A DNA stretch of 64,000 nucleotides from Bordetella sp. 02P26C-1. Lineage in GTDB: Bacteria > Pseudomonadota > Gammaproteobacteria > Burkholderiales > Burkholderiaceae_B. The notes beneath the pieces are model-generated. The model saw only the letters and a list, made by a program, of their open reading frames with translations, did not search any database and was not told the DNA's origin. The translations under genes were made by a program, and so were the position numbers. The DNA lies in NCBI RefSeq assembly GCF_009763255.1, contig NZ_WSJB01000005.1, positions 62,001-126,000 on the forward strand, in the 5' to 3' direction. Positions 30,802 to 38,926 of this stretch are shown here, in pieces. Numbering within the stretch: position 1 is the stretch's first letter; each line of letters begins with the position of its first letter.

Positions 30802-31361
30802 TAGCCGCCCCCCAGATCGCGCAGGTCCATGTGCCCGCTTTCCAGATCGATATCGGTGCGAAAAAGGAACTCCATCGGATGCGGCACGCACCACAGCATG
30901 CCCTTGATTTCCAGACTCAGGATGTTGTGGTGCTCGAGCGTGCCGGTGTCAGTCACACAGCGGACCTCCACCGAGGAATCGAGGATGCGCGGTTCGAACG
31001 CGGCAATCGCATTGCGGATCGACTCTTCCACGTCAATCCAATCGATCTCGGACATGCGTTTGCCGGCCATCGCATGCAGTCCGAAATTCAAGCTGGAATC
31101 GATGACGCGTGGATAGGCCGACAGATCGTGCGTGGTCTGCAGGTTCACCGTATTGAGCAACCAGCGCAGGTCGCGCAGCACGGCGTTGCGCAACTCGGCC
31201 TGCGTGAGCATCGAGGCTTCGCGCGGCTCAACGCCTTTCGCGGGTTCATGGTCGATCAGACGATCGAGTAACGACGGCTGCAAGCGGTCCTTCGCCACGC
31301 GTTCGTTGCGTGGCAGCGGATCCCCCTGCCGCGACTGACGCATCGACTCGTAAACCGCCAT
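30801..31361 (-). CDS. tssE: T6SS baseplate protein TssE (gp25-like)
   Basis: 186 residues from the ATG at 31361. It has the gp25 lysozyme-like fold of the baseplate wedge, with LRNAVLRDLRWLLNT, YPRVIDSSLNFGL and FEPRILDSSVEV. The ORF extends 20 codons upstream in frame, but the ATG at 31361 overlaps the tagJ stop by one base and gives the normal family length. Confidence 0.94.
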   Translation of the reverse strand: MAVYESMRQSRQGDPLPRNERVAKDRLQPSLLDRLIDHEPAKGVEPREASMLTQAELRNAVLRDLRWLLNTVNLQTTHDLSAYPRVIDSSLNFGLHAMAGKRMSEIDWIDVEESIRNAIAAFEPRILDSSVEVRCVTDTGTLEHHNILSLEIKGMLWCVPHPMEFLFRTDIDLESGHMDLRDLGGG

Positions 31362-32176
31362 CAAGCCATCTCCACCGTCCGGATATCCAGCAAGGCGTAT
31401 TCGCCTTGATCCGTCATCCACATCTTCTGGCCGATGCCCGCATACATATCCTCATGCAAGCAGTGCCAATCCGTCATGCGGCCGAGCTTTACGCCATCGG
31501 GCAATTCGCTGAACTGTTGCCCTGGCAAGGCCGGATAGCGCGCCGGAATCGCCCCGTAGTGCGTGCGTCCGTCCGTGGTCGTGATCTCGGCCTGCGCCCA
31601 CACCAGATCTGCCAAACCCTCCGGCGCCAGGATGCGCACATTGCGCAACGCCGCGAAGGGCAGCCAGCCATAGCGCGAACCCATCATGAACTCCATTACG
31701 GGGCCCAGCCGGCTGTCGCCATCACTGATCCAGGCAAACGTAGTGGCCACGCCCTCGACTGCCACCCCGATCTCGCCAGCGGTCGCCGGAGCCGCCTCAT
31801 AGGCCTGCGCACGCAATGCCGCCGCCTGTTCAGGCGCATCGGCATCGCGCTGCAAGGCCAGCGTCAGATCCTCGAACCAGCCAGGTGCATGGCCAAAGCC
31901 GGCGGGCGGCTCAAGCCCGGCCCACACGCGTTCGCGCTGGGCTTCGCCGGCGATGACCTGTTCATACAAAATGGCCGACGGCTGCGCCTGCGGGTTCAAC
32001 TGCGCGGCGAGCTTTATCTGCTCGAGTGCGCGTGCCCAATCGCCTTGCACCGCCATCAGTTGAAACAGCTGTGCGCGCAGATCCGCATCGGCGGGATGAC
32101 GGCGAATCTCGGTCTGGACAGCCTCCAAATGCTCGGCCAGGCTGCTTTCGCGCAAGGCGATAGCTGATTTGCTCAT
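31361..32176 (-). CDS. tagJ: T6SS accessory protein TagJ (ImpE)
   Basis: 271 residues from the ATG at 32176 (MSKSAIALRESSLAEHL). A TPR-like N-terminal half (ADLRAQLFQLMAVQGDWARALEQI) precedes the ImpE domain (RYGWLPFAALRNVRI, TDWHCLHEDMYAGIGQKMW). In loci that carry it, TagJ binds TssB and modulates ClpV recruitment to the sheath. The 162 bases between it and hcp hold no gene. Confidence 0.92.
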   Translation of the reverse strand: MSKSAIALRESSLAEHLEAVQTEIRRHPADADLRAQLFQLMAVQGDWARALEQIKLAAQLNPQAQPSAILYEQVIAGEAQRERVWAGLEPPAGFGHAPGWFEDLTLALQRDADAPEQAAALRAQAYEAAPATAGEIGVAVEGVATTFAWISDGDSRLGPVMEFMMGSRYGWLPFAALRNVRILAPEGLADLVWAQAEITTTDGRTHYGAIPARYPALPGQQFSELPDGVKLGRMTDWHCLHEDMYAGIGQKMWMTDQGEYALLDIRTVEMA

Positions 32177-32338
32177 GAACGATTCCCGCGGAGTAAATCG
32201 AAAGCAGATGGCCGACCCGCACATCGCCCATCGTCATGAGGTGAGGTTCGCGTCACGACGGGCGGGCTCGCCTGAGCATCTCTGCCCCGGCAAAACGGGC
32301 CAGGATGCCGCCATCGACGCGCGCCGCCAAGAGCAGGC

Positions 32339-32824
32339 TCAGCCCACCTCTTTGTTCTGTTTGATATCCCAGGCCACCAGGCTTTCGGCACCCTTGCCGC
32401 CTTGCTCGGTTTGCTCCCAGTATTGCTGTTTGACCTTGGCCGCCTGGAACGCATAGTTCACGGTCACCGCCTCGGAATTCATTTCGCCAGACAACTGCAC
32501 AGACGAAACCAGTACATCCTCGAGCGTGATCTTGGTGTATTCCACTTGTTGGCCACCCGCCTTGCACACCGACAGTTCGATCCGGCTCAAGTGCTTGCCG
32601 CTCGCGCAGTGCTTCATCACTGCGGGCGCGGCCTTGTCGATGCGCGCCACGACATGCAGGTCATTAAAACTGGCCTTGCCGGCACCCAGACCGCCGCCGC
32701 TGGACATATTGCCCGGCTGGGTCGCGCCCCACGAGAACGAAATGATATCGGTCCAGTTCTTGTGATTAGCATCCCTGGACTCACCATTGGCGCCATCGAT
32801 TTTCATGAACATGTCTACAGACAC
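32339..32824 (-). CDS. hcp: T6SS inner-tube protein Hcp (TssD)
   Basis: 161 residues, starting at a GTG (32824) with GGGAG upstream. The Hcp1 fold is clear: VDMFMKIDGANGESRD, WGATQPGNMSSGGGLGAGKASFNDLHV, and ITLEDVLVSSVQLSGE. Hcp hexamers stack into the secreted tube. A perfect 6-bp hairpin (32849-32863) sits in the tssC-hcp gap and may help raise hcp mRNA relative to the sheath genes. Confidence 0.96.
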   Translation of the reverse strand: MSVDMFMKIDGANGESRDANHKNWTDIISFSWGATQPGNMSSGGGLGAGKASFNDLHVVARIDKAAPAVMKHCASGKHLSRIELSVCKAGGQQVEYTKITLEDVLVSSVQLSGEMNSEAVTVNYAFQAAKVKQQYWEQTEQGGKGAESLVAWDIKQNKEVG

Positions 32825-32848
32825 TTTGCTCTCCCTAAGTTGCAGTCA

Positions 32849-32863
32849 CGGCACTCTGTGCCG
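32849..32863 (-). other. Small hairpin in the tssC-hcp gap
   Basis: CGGCAC-TCT-GTGCCG, six perfect base pairs around a three-base loop, 25 bases before the hcp start. It may be an RNA processing or stabilising element or a protein-binding dyad. It does not fit a sigma-54 promoter: no GG-N10-GC spacing was found beside it. Confidence 0.3.
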
Positions 32864-32910
32864 CGATCCATGCCTCCTTGCCTGACTGCGGCCGGGTGGC
32901 AACACGTCCA

Positions 32911-34413
32911 TCAACCATCGTTCTTTTTCAGCGACGGCAGCTTGGACACCAGACGCAGCGACACAGTCAGCCCTTCGAGCTGATAATGCGGCCGCAGGAA
33001 AAACTTCGCAGAGTAGTACCCTGGGTTGTCCTCGATTTCCTGCACTTGGACCTCGGCGGCCGCCAGGGGCTTGCGCGCTTTGGTCTCCTGGGACGAGTTG
33101 GCGGGATCCCCGTCAACGTAATTCATGATCCAGTCGTTCAACCAACGCTCCATATCGTCGCGTTCGCGAAACGAGCCGATCTTGTCTCGGACGATGCACT
33201 TCAGGTAATGCGCGAAGCGGCAGCAAGCGAACAGATAGGGCAGGCGCGCCGACAGCTTGGCGTTGGCCGACGCATCGGCGTCGTAGTATTCATGCGGTTT
33301 CTGCAGCGACTGCGCGCCAATAAACGCAGCGAAGTCGGAGTTCTTGCGATGCACCAGCGGCATAAAGCCGTTCTTGGCAAGCTCCGCCTCCCGGCGATCG
33401 CTGATGGCAATCTCGGTGGGACACTTCATGTCTACACCACCATCGTCGGTCGGGAACGTGTGACAAGGTAGATTCTCTACCGCACCGCCCGATTCCACCC
33501 CACGTATCGACGTGCACCAGCCATAGAGCTTGAAAGAGCGATTGATATTGGCCGCCATCGCATACGCGGAATTGACCCAGGTGTAGCGATCGTGATTCGC
33601 ACCGTCGGTGTCTTCCTCGAAATCGAATTCATCGACGGGGCTCGTGCGCGCGCCATAGGGTAGCCGGCCGAGGAATCGCGGCATTGCCAGACCGATATAT
33701 CGTGAATCCTCCGACTCACGCAGGCTGCGCCAGGCGGCATACTCGGTGTTCGTGAAGATCTTGGTCAGGTCGCGCGGATTGGCCAGCTCTTGCCATGAAT
33801 CCATCTGCATGACATTGGGCGAGGCACCCGCGATAAAAGGGCAATGCGCGGCCGCCGCGATGCGCGCCATCTCGGTCAGCAACTCCACATCCGGTGGACT
33901 GTGATCGAAGTGATAGTCACCCACCAGACAACCTATCGGCTCACCGCCGAACTGACCATATTCCTCTTCGTACACGCGCTTGAAAATCGGGCTCTGATCC
34001 CAACCCACGCCCTTATGGCGTTTGAGCGTGCGGCCCAATTCCTTTTTCGACATGCACATCACGCGGATCTTTAGCTGCTCGTCTGTTTCCGTATTGGTGA
34101 CGAGGTAGTGCAGTCCGCGCCACGCGCCTTCCAGCTGCTGGAAAGCGGAATGGTGCAGAATCAGGTTGATTTGATCCGATAGCTTTTGATCGATCTCTGC
34201 AATGATGGCTTGAATGGTGCGATAGGCATCGGTCGACACCGCCACGCCACTATTTTGCAGAGCTTGATGCGCCAACGTGCGCACCGCATGCTCGACCGCT
34301 TCGCGCGCCTGCTCAGTCTTGGGCTTGAACTCTTTTTTCAGTAGTGCCGACAGGCCGTCGGCTTCGAGCGTTTGCGGACTCTGCGCGTCTTCGTGTTTGG
34401 CTACTGCAGTCAT
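32911..34413 (-). CDS. tssC: T6SS sheath large subunit TssC
   Basis: 500 residues. VipB/ImpC family: LEGAWRGLHYLVTNTETDEQLKIRV-type core (~95-120), GEPIGCLVGDYHFDHSP, FIAGASPNVMQMDSW and PRFLGRLPYGARTSPVDEFDFEE. With TssB it builds the contractile sheath. It starts 18 bases after the tssB stop. Confidence 0.97.
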   Translation of the reverse strand: MTAVAKHEDAQSPQTLEADGLSALLKKEFKPKTEQAREAVEHAVRTLAHQALQNSGVAVSTDAYRTIQAIIAEIDQKLSDQINLILHHSAFQQLEGAWRGLHYLVTNTETDEQLKIRVMCMSKKELGRTLKRHKGVGWDQSPIFKRVYEEEYGQFGGEPIGCLVGDYHFDHSPPDVELLTEMARIAAAAHCPFIAGASPNVMQMDSWQELANPRDLTKIFTNTEYAAWRSLRESEDSRYIGLAMPRFLGRLPYGARTSPVDEFDFEEDTDGANHDRYTWVNSAYAMAANINRSFKLYGWCTSIRGVESGGAVENLPCHTFPTDDGGVDMKCPTEIAISDRREAELAKNGFMPLVHRKNSDFAAFIGAQSLQKPHEYYDADASANAKLSARLPYLFACCRFAHYLKCIVRDKIGSFRERDDMERWLNDWIMNYVDGDPANSSQETKARKPLAAAEVQVQEIEDNPGYYSAKFFLRPHYQLEGLTVSLRLVSKLPSLKKNDG

Positions 34414-34431
34414 CGCGACCTCCGTGTTCGG

Positions 34432-34986
34432 TTATTTAGCGGCCGGATCCGAGTCGGGCGTATTGGGTGCATCGGCGGATGCATCGGGATTGGGGGCTGC
34501 AGCCAATGCGTTCATGAGCGCGGGGTTGTTGAGCACTTTCCCGATCAGCTCTTCGGCACCCGATTTGCCATCCATATAGGTCAATAGATTCGCCAGCTGT
34601 GTGCGCGCCTGCAGCAGTTGATTCAGGGCGTCCACCTTGCGCGCCACGGTAGCGGGCGAAAAGTCATCGATGCTCTCGAAGGTAATGTCCACGTTGAGCT
34701 CGCCCTCGCCTGTCAGCGTATTGGGCACGTGAAACGCCGCGCGCGGCTGGATCGACTTCATGCGTTCATCAAAATTATCGATGTCGATATCCAGAAATTT
34801 GCGCTCGGCCACATCCGGCTGGGCCTGCGTCGATTGGCCCGCCAGATCCGCCAGCACGCCCATGACGAAGGGCAGCTGAATCTTGCGCTCAGCGCCATAG
34901 ATTTCCACGTCGTATTCGATCTGCACGCGCGGGGCGCGATTGCGCGCGATGAACTTCTGCCCGCTGCCCTTCAGTGTCGTTGCCAT
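34432..34986 (-). CDS. tssB: T6SS sheath small subunit TssB
   Basis: 184 residues. VipA/ImpB family with the ARNRAPRVQIEYDVE opening, LPFVMGVLADLAGQ and ERKFLDIDIDNFDERMKSI. The C-terminal tail is Ala/Pro/Asp-rich and probably flexible. Second gene of the block led by tssA. Confidence 0.97.
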   Translation of the reverse strand: MATTLKGSGQKFIARNRAPRVQIEYDVEIYGAERKIQLPFVMGVLADLAGQSTQAQPDVAERKFLDIDIDNFDERMKSIQPRAAFHVPNTLTGEGELNVDITFESIDDFSPATVARKVDALNQLLQARTQLANLLTYMDGKSGAEELIGKVLNNPALMNALAAAPNPDASADAPNTPDSDPAAK

Positions 34987-35030
34987 GTTTACGCTCCTAT
35001 GCTGCGATTTATGCCAAGCATGTCGTCACC

Positions 35031-36098
35031 TCAGTTGCCAGAGCCGCCATCGGCGTCTTTGGGCAGCCAGGTCTCGAATTGCTCCAGGCCTTGCGGCGCC
35101 AGGTTCTTGATGATGTCGTGAAAGCTCATCGAAATCAGTTGCTGAGCACGACGAATCAGATACGGCGCGGGATGACTAGGCTCATGCACCTCGAAATAGG
35201 CGCAGACTTTGGCCAACATGGCCGATGCCTCCTCGCGCGATTGAATCTGCGCGTCCTGCCAGCGCATGACAGGCTGGGCAGCGACGTTCCCCGTGTGCGA
35301 ATGCTGGGAATCCATAACGTTCACCTCGGACGCGGACGGTATCGTTTCCGTACCGGGTGCGACCGGCGCCGGCTGGGCTACGCTGTCTCCCAGTGCCTGC
35401 AAGACCACGTTCAACGTGCGATACATAGCCGTATAGTCGGGCACCCAATCACGCCCCAGCTTGTCCGCCACCAAGCGCTGAATACGGCGCAAGCCCTCAT
35501 CCGCTGTGGCGATCGCCACCAACGCACTGTCTTGCTGCATCCATGCCTGACGCAGATGCTCAACCAACCGCGCGCGGCCACCCGGGTAAAACTCGGGGTC
35601 GGCACGACTGCCATCCAAGAGGGATTCGGCATCGCGTAAAGTCAGCTGCCCATGTACGCCATTGACAAGTCGGCTCGAACGGACGCTAGGCGCGCAGCCC
35701 GCATGTGCGCCCAATGACGACAATGCGTTCATCCTCGGCATGGGGTCGTAATCGCCGTCGCTGTCGAGCCGCGGATGGACCGCTTCCCAATAGCGCTCCA
35801 GCGTATCGGCCACCAGCGTCACGCCTTGCGCATAGCCCTGCAGCCCTCGCACTTCGGTCCAGGCCTGCGTGAGGTACGCCATGACGCGGATATCGCGCGT
35901 GCGCTCTAACAATCCGCGCGCCAGGCGCTCGACTTCACGCCAATCAGGAGGCTGCGCGGGAATGATCGTCGAGCCGAACTGCTGCTCGCTGCGCTCCACC
36001 GCGGCTTGCTGCAACTGCAGAAACTCAAGGTCGTATTCGAGATCCTCGCCACAAGGCAACTGCGGATCGAGCGCGGTCAGGATGTCGGCAAATTCCAT
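35031..36098 (-). CDS. tssA: T6SS assembly cap protein TssA
   Basis: 355 residues. ImpA N-terminal domain (PQLPCGEDLEYDLEFLQLQ, PPDWREVERLARGLLERTRDIRVMAYL) followed by a C-terminal domain with QLISMSFHDIIKNLAP. TssA primes baseplate recruitment and sheath polymerisation. As first gene of the tssA-clpV block its promoter must lie in 36099-36452. No strong ribosome site is visible before the ATG (ACCGTAAAAC). Confidence 0.95.
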   Translation of the reverse strand: MEFADILTALDPQLPCGEDLEYDLEFLQLQQAAVERSEQQFGSTIIPAQPPDWREVERLARGLLERTRDIRVMAYLTQAWTEVRGLQGYAQGVTLVADTLERYWEAVHPRLDSDGDYDPMPRMNALSSLGAHAGCAPSVRSSRLVNGVHGQLTLRDAESLLDGSRADPEFYPGGRARLVEHLRQAWMQQDSALVAIATADEGLRRIQRLVADKLGRDWVPDYTAMYRTLNVVLQALGDSVAQPAPVAPGTETIPSASEVNVMDSQHSHTGNVAAQPVMRWQDAQIQSREEASAMLAKVCAYFEVHEPSHPAPYLIRRAQQLISMSFHDIIKNLAPQGLEQFETWLPKDADGGSGN

Positions 36099-36229
36099 GT
36101 TTTACGGTCATAGCCGGGTTTACCCATGGCCAATTCAGGCTAACGTCGAGCAAGACCCATCGAAATCGGAATTCTAGGCATACCACGCGCGCATCCGATC
36201 ACCGCTAACAGCCTCTGTCTCTTTTTACG

Positions 36230-36259
36230 GTTGATTAACATGCGTTCATGTTTACCAAC
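36230..36259. promoter_or_regulatory. 30-bp imperfect inverted repeat upstream of tssA
   Basis: GTTGATTAACATG and CATGTTTACCAAC face each other across CGTT. Eleven of thirteen arm positions match, and the inner AACATG-CGTT-CATGTT is exact. It lies about 130 bases upstream of tssA and 190 upstream of the receptor gene. It is probably an operator for a dimeric regulator. Confidence 0.45.
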
Positions 36260-36330
36260 ATTCTTTTCCCTAGTGGCCGACAATACTTGAAACATAGATA
36301 CTGCCTAGCCTCGGAAAAACCCACGACGAA

Positions 36331-36380
36331 TGCTTGAAGCTCAAACCCTAGGGTTTCCCCTGCTTTCTATTGCTTGAAGC
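36331..36380. repeat. TGCTTGAAGC direct repeats flanking a 14-bp palindrome
   Basis: TGCTTGAAGC occurs at 36331-36340 and 36371-36380, exactly 40 bp apart, each itself containing the dyad GCTT-G-AAGC. Between them is the perfect palindrome AAACCCTAGGGTTT (36343-36356). The array ends about 70 bases before the receptor start. It is likely a regulator binding array for the receptor gene. Confidence 0.4.
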
Positions 36381-36452
36381 GTCGCTTTCACAAAGCCGAA
36401 TTGTTCTCTGCCGGCAAATGCGAAACCATATCGTGTGCTAACAGGAGACAAT

Positions 36453-37433
36453 ATGGCTACTCATCGCCCACTATATGTTGCTATCGCAACCATGACTCTG
36501 ACGATGGCCTCTGCCGCCATGGCAGCAGACTATCCTTCAAGGCCCATCACGCTTGTTGTGCCCTTCGCTGCGGGCGGACCTACCGATGTCGTGGCGCGTT
36601 CATTAGGCGCAGAGTTGGGCAAAGAACTCAAACAACCTATCGTCGTGGAAAATCGCACGGGTGCTGGCGGCACGGTCGCCGCTGCTCATGTCGCGAATGC
36701 GCAGCCGGACGGATACACGTATTTGATTCACCACAACGGCATGGCGACCGCCCCGGCCTTATATTCTTCGCTGAAATACGATCCGCTGAAAAGCTTTGAG
36801 TATGTCGGCGAAGTCGTCGATGTCCCCATGACGCTGTTGGCTCGTAAAGACTTCCCCCCCAACAATATGGCGGAATTCATCGAGTATGCGAAGGCGAACG
36901 CCGATAAGATCAATCTCGCGAACGCGGGTCCCGGCGCCGTGTCACAACTTTGCGGATCCCTGCTGCAACAGGCCCTCGGTCTGAAGTTCACCACTATTCC
37001 CTACCAAGGCACGGGTCCGGCCATGACAGCGTTGCTGGGCAGCCAGGTAGATGTCTTGTGCGACCAGACCACGCAGACCATTCCGCATATCCAGGCCGGT
37101 AACGTGAAGTTCTATGGCGTGACGACGAAGGATCGCATCTCGAAACTGCCCGATGCACCTACGCTTAACGAGCAAGGGCTCAAGGATTTCGACGTCAAAG
37201 TCTGGCACGGGATTTACGCGCCCAAGGGCACTCCCGCTCAGGATGTCGCGGTATTCAACAACGCGTTAAAGACCGCATTGAACTCGCCGGCGTTCAAGCA
37301 GAAGATGGCTGACCTCGGTGCGGAAATCGTTTCCGAAGAAAGGCAGACACCCGAATCCCTGCAGAACTGGGTCCAGTCCGAAATCAATAAGTGGACCCCG
37401 GTGTTGAAAGCCGAAGGGATAAACGTCAATTAA
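36453..37433 (+). CDS. Tripartite tricarboxylate transporter (Bug/TctC) periplasmic binding protein
   Basis: 326 residues from ATG 36453 with AGGAG 7 bases upstream. A signal peptide (~1-25, ending AAMAA) precedes the Bug fold with the family marker DYPSRPITLVVPFAAGGPTD. GYTYLIHHNGMATAP and the IPYQGTGPAMTALLG loop follow. It captures a carboxylate or similar ligand in the periplasm. No TctA/TctB membrane genes are nearby, as is common for orphan Bug proteins in Alcaligenaceae. A clear terminator follows. Confidence 0.92.
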   Translation: MATHRPLYVAIATMTLTMASAAMAADYPSRPITLVVPFAAGGPTDVVARSLGAELGKELKQPIVVENRTGAGGTVAAAHVANAQPDGYTYLIHHNGMATAPALYSSLKYDPLKSFEYVGEVVDVPMTLLARKDFPPNNMAEFIEYAKANADKINLANAGPGAVSQLCGSLLQQALGLKFTTIPYQGTGPAMTALLGSQVDVLCDQTTQTIPHIQAGNVKFYGVTTKDRISKLPDAPTLNEQGLKDFDVKVWHGIYAPKGTPAQDVAVFNNALKTALNSPAFKQKMADLGAEIVSEERQTPESLQNWVQSEINKWTPVLKAEGINVN

Positions 37434-37453
37434 GTACTGCAGCAATAAAACAC

Positions 37454-37488
37454 TTGCCGGCCCCCTGGATTCAGGGACCGGCAATTTT
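37454..37488 (+). terminator. Rho-independent terminator after the Bug-receptor gene
   Basis: TTGCCGGCCCCCTG and CAGGGACCGGCAA pair around a short loop and are followed by a TTTT run. It sits 20 bases after the stop at 37433. Confidence 0.8.
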
Positions 37489-37534
37489 GAATAAAGAACT
37501 CGTCGCGCGTCCTCTCGAACCCGCGACGTTTGTT

Positions 37535-38854
37535 TTACTGCCCAGCCACCGGATTGGCAGGCGCCACGGAGGCCGTCCCCCCCGACGCGGCGGGAGCCGG
37601 CGCAGTATCCTCGATCTGATTCAGATCCAGCCCCTTGGTCTCGGGCAGCAAGATCGCGGCGATAATCACCATGCCGTAGCCCACCCCGGCGACGACCGCG
37701 ATGGACATGCCCAGCCCCAACGAGCCCGAGCTCAGAGCCCCCACAGCCAGCGGGAAAAACGAGCCAATCACGCGGCCTACGTTATACGACACGCCATAGC
37801 CTGTCGCGCGCACGCTGCTAGGATACGACTCGGAAATCGTCGCGCCAATTCCGGAGAACATGCCTTGCATCAGGATGCCCAACGGCAAGCCCAGGAACAG
37901 CATGGCGGTGTTGGAAATGGGGATCATCATGTAGCACAGCGCCATGGTCAACGCACCGATCGCAAACACCGCATACGTTGCACGACGGCCCAGACGGTCA
38001 GTGGCATAGGCGCCGGCGACATAACCCAGGAACGAACCTAGGATCAGCACCACCAGATACGAGCTGGTGCCAAACACCGACAGACCACGCACCGTTTTCA
38101 GATAGGTCGGCAACCAAGTGGCAATCGCGTAATAGCCACCCAACATGCCGCCGGACAGCAAACTACACAGGATGGTCTTGCCCAGCAAGGGCGTCTTGAA
38201 TACGCGAGACAGGTTCTGGGTCAGAGGCACGGCCTGTGCTTTATCGCGCGATTTCAGATAGACCTCGGGTTCAACCAGATTGCGGCGCAGATACACCACC
38301 ACAAAGGCCGGCAATACGCCCAGGAAGAAACACGCGCGCCATGCCTGCTCCGGCGGCAAGATGCTGAACATCAGCGCATACGCCAGCGCCGCGGCCGCCC
38401 AGCCAAACGAATAGCTGCTGGCGGTAAAACCTGAATATTTGCCACGGTGCGCGGGATTGCGGATCATCTCCGTCACCAGCACCATACACAGCGACGATTC
38501 GCCTCCAAAGCCCAGACCCTGAATGATGCGAAACAGCATCAACTGTTCGGGTGAGGTCGCCAGCCCGCAAAGAAAGCAAGCGCCGGCAAAGACCACAATC
38601 GTCCAGCGCAATACACGCACACGACCATAACGGTCGGCGAGCATACCCGCCACAATCGCGCCCACCAGCGACGACACCAACGTATACGTCACAATCGCAC
38701 CGGCTTCCGACTTGCTCATATTCCACTGCGTGAGCAGCGTCGAAATCAGGAACGAATAAATCATGAAGTCGAATACATCGACAGCATGTCCCAGGAACGC
38801 GCCATAGAACCCCTTGCGCTCCATCTTCGTCAACTCTTTAAACCAACTGAACAT
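37535..38854 (-). CDS. MFS transporter, sialate/aromatic-acid:H+ symporter type
   Basis: 439 residues with about 12 membrane segments. The MFS loop motif reads GMLADRYGRVRVLRW after helix 2, with a second copy (TDRLGRRATYAV) in the C-half. The RIIQGLGFGGESSLCMVLVTEM motif points to the sugar/aromatic-acid symporter branch. The last ~25 residues are Ala/Pro-rich. It lies 72 bases after the amidase gene on the same strand, suggesting uptake of the amidase substrate or a related organic acid. Confidence 0.88.
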   Translation of the reverse strand: MFSWFKELTKMERKGFYGAFLGHAVDVFDFMIYSFLISTLLTQWNMSKSEAGAIVTYTLVSSLVGAIVAGMLADRYGRVRVLRWTIVVFAGACFLCGLATSPEQLMLFRIIQGLGFGGESSLCMVLVTEMIRNPAHRGKYSGFTASSYSFGWAAAALAYALMFSILPPEQAWRACFFLGVLPAFVVVYLRRNLVEPEVYLKSRDKAQAVPLTQNLSRVFKTPLLGKTILCSLLSGGMLGGYYAIATWLPTYLKTVRGLSVFGTSSYLVVLILGSFLGYVAGAYATDRLGRRATYAVFAIGALTMALCYMMIPISNTAMLFLGLPLGILMQGMFSGIGATISESYPSSVRATGYGVSYNVGRVIGSFFPLAVGALSSGSLGLGMSIAVVAGVGYGMVIIAAILLPETKGLDLNQIEDTAPAPAASGGTASVAPANPVAGQ

Positions 38855-38926
38855 CGGTTTTCCCCTCAGTTGTGCTGCGTTATGGAAATCGGCGGGGCGT
38901 CAAGAGACACTGCCCCTGTGTCATTA

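Larger units (their letters stand above)
36099..36452. other. 354-bp divergent regulatory region between tssA and a Bug-receptor gene
   Basis: I see no gene here. It is visibly more AT-rich than its flanks and dense in dyads: an imperfect 30-bp inverted repeat (36230-36259), a perfect 14-bp palindrome (36343-36356) and two TGCTTGAAGC copies 40 bp apart (36331, 36371). TAGAAT at 36176-36171 on the minus strand is a possible -10 for tssA, but no good -35 accompanies it. Confidence 0.6.

Noticed and set aside
32825-32910. Possible sigma-54 promoter before hcp
   Set aside because: A GGCAC-like element exists, but no GG-N10-GC spacing could be found.
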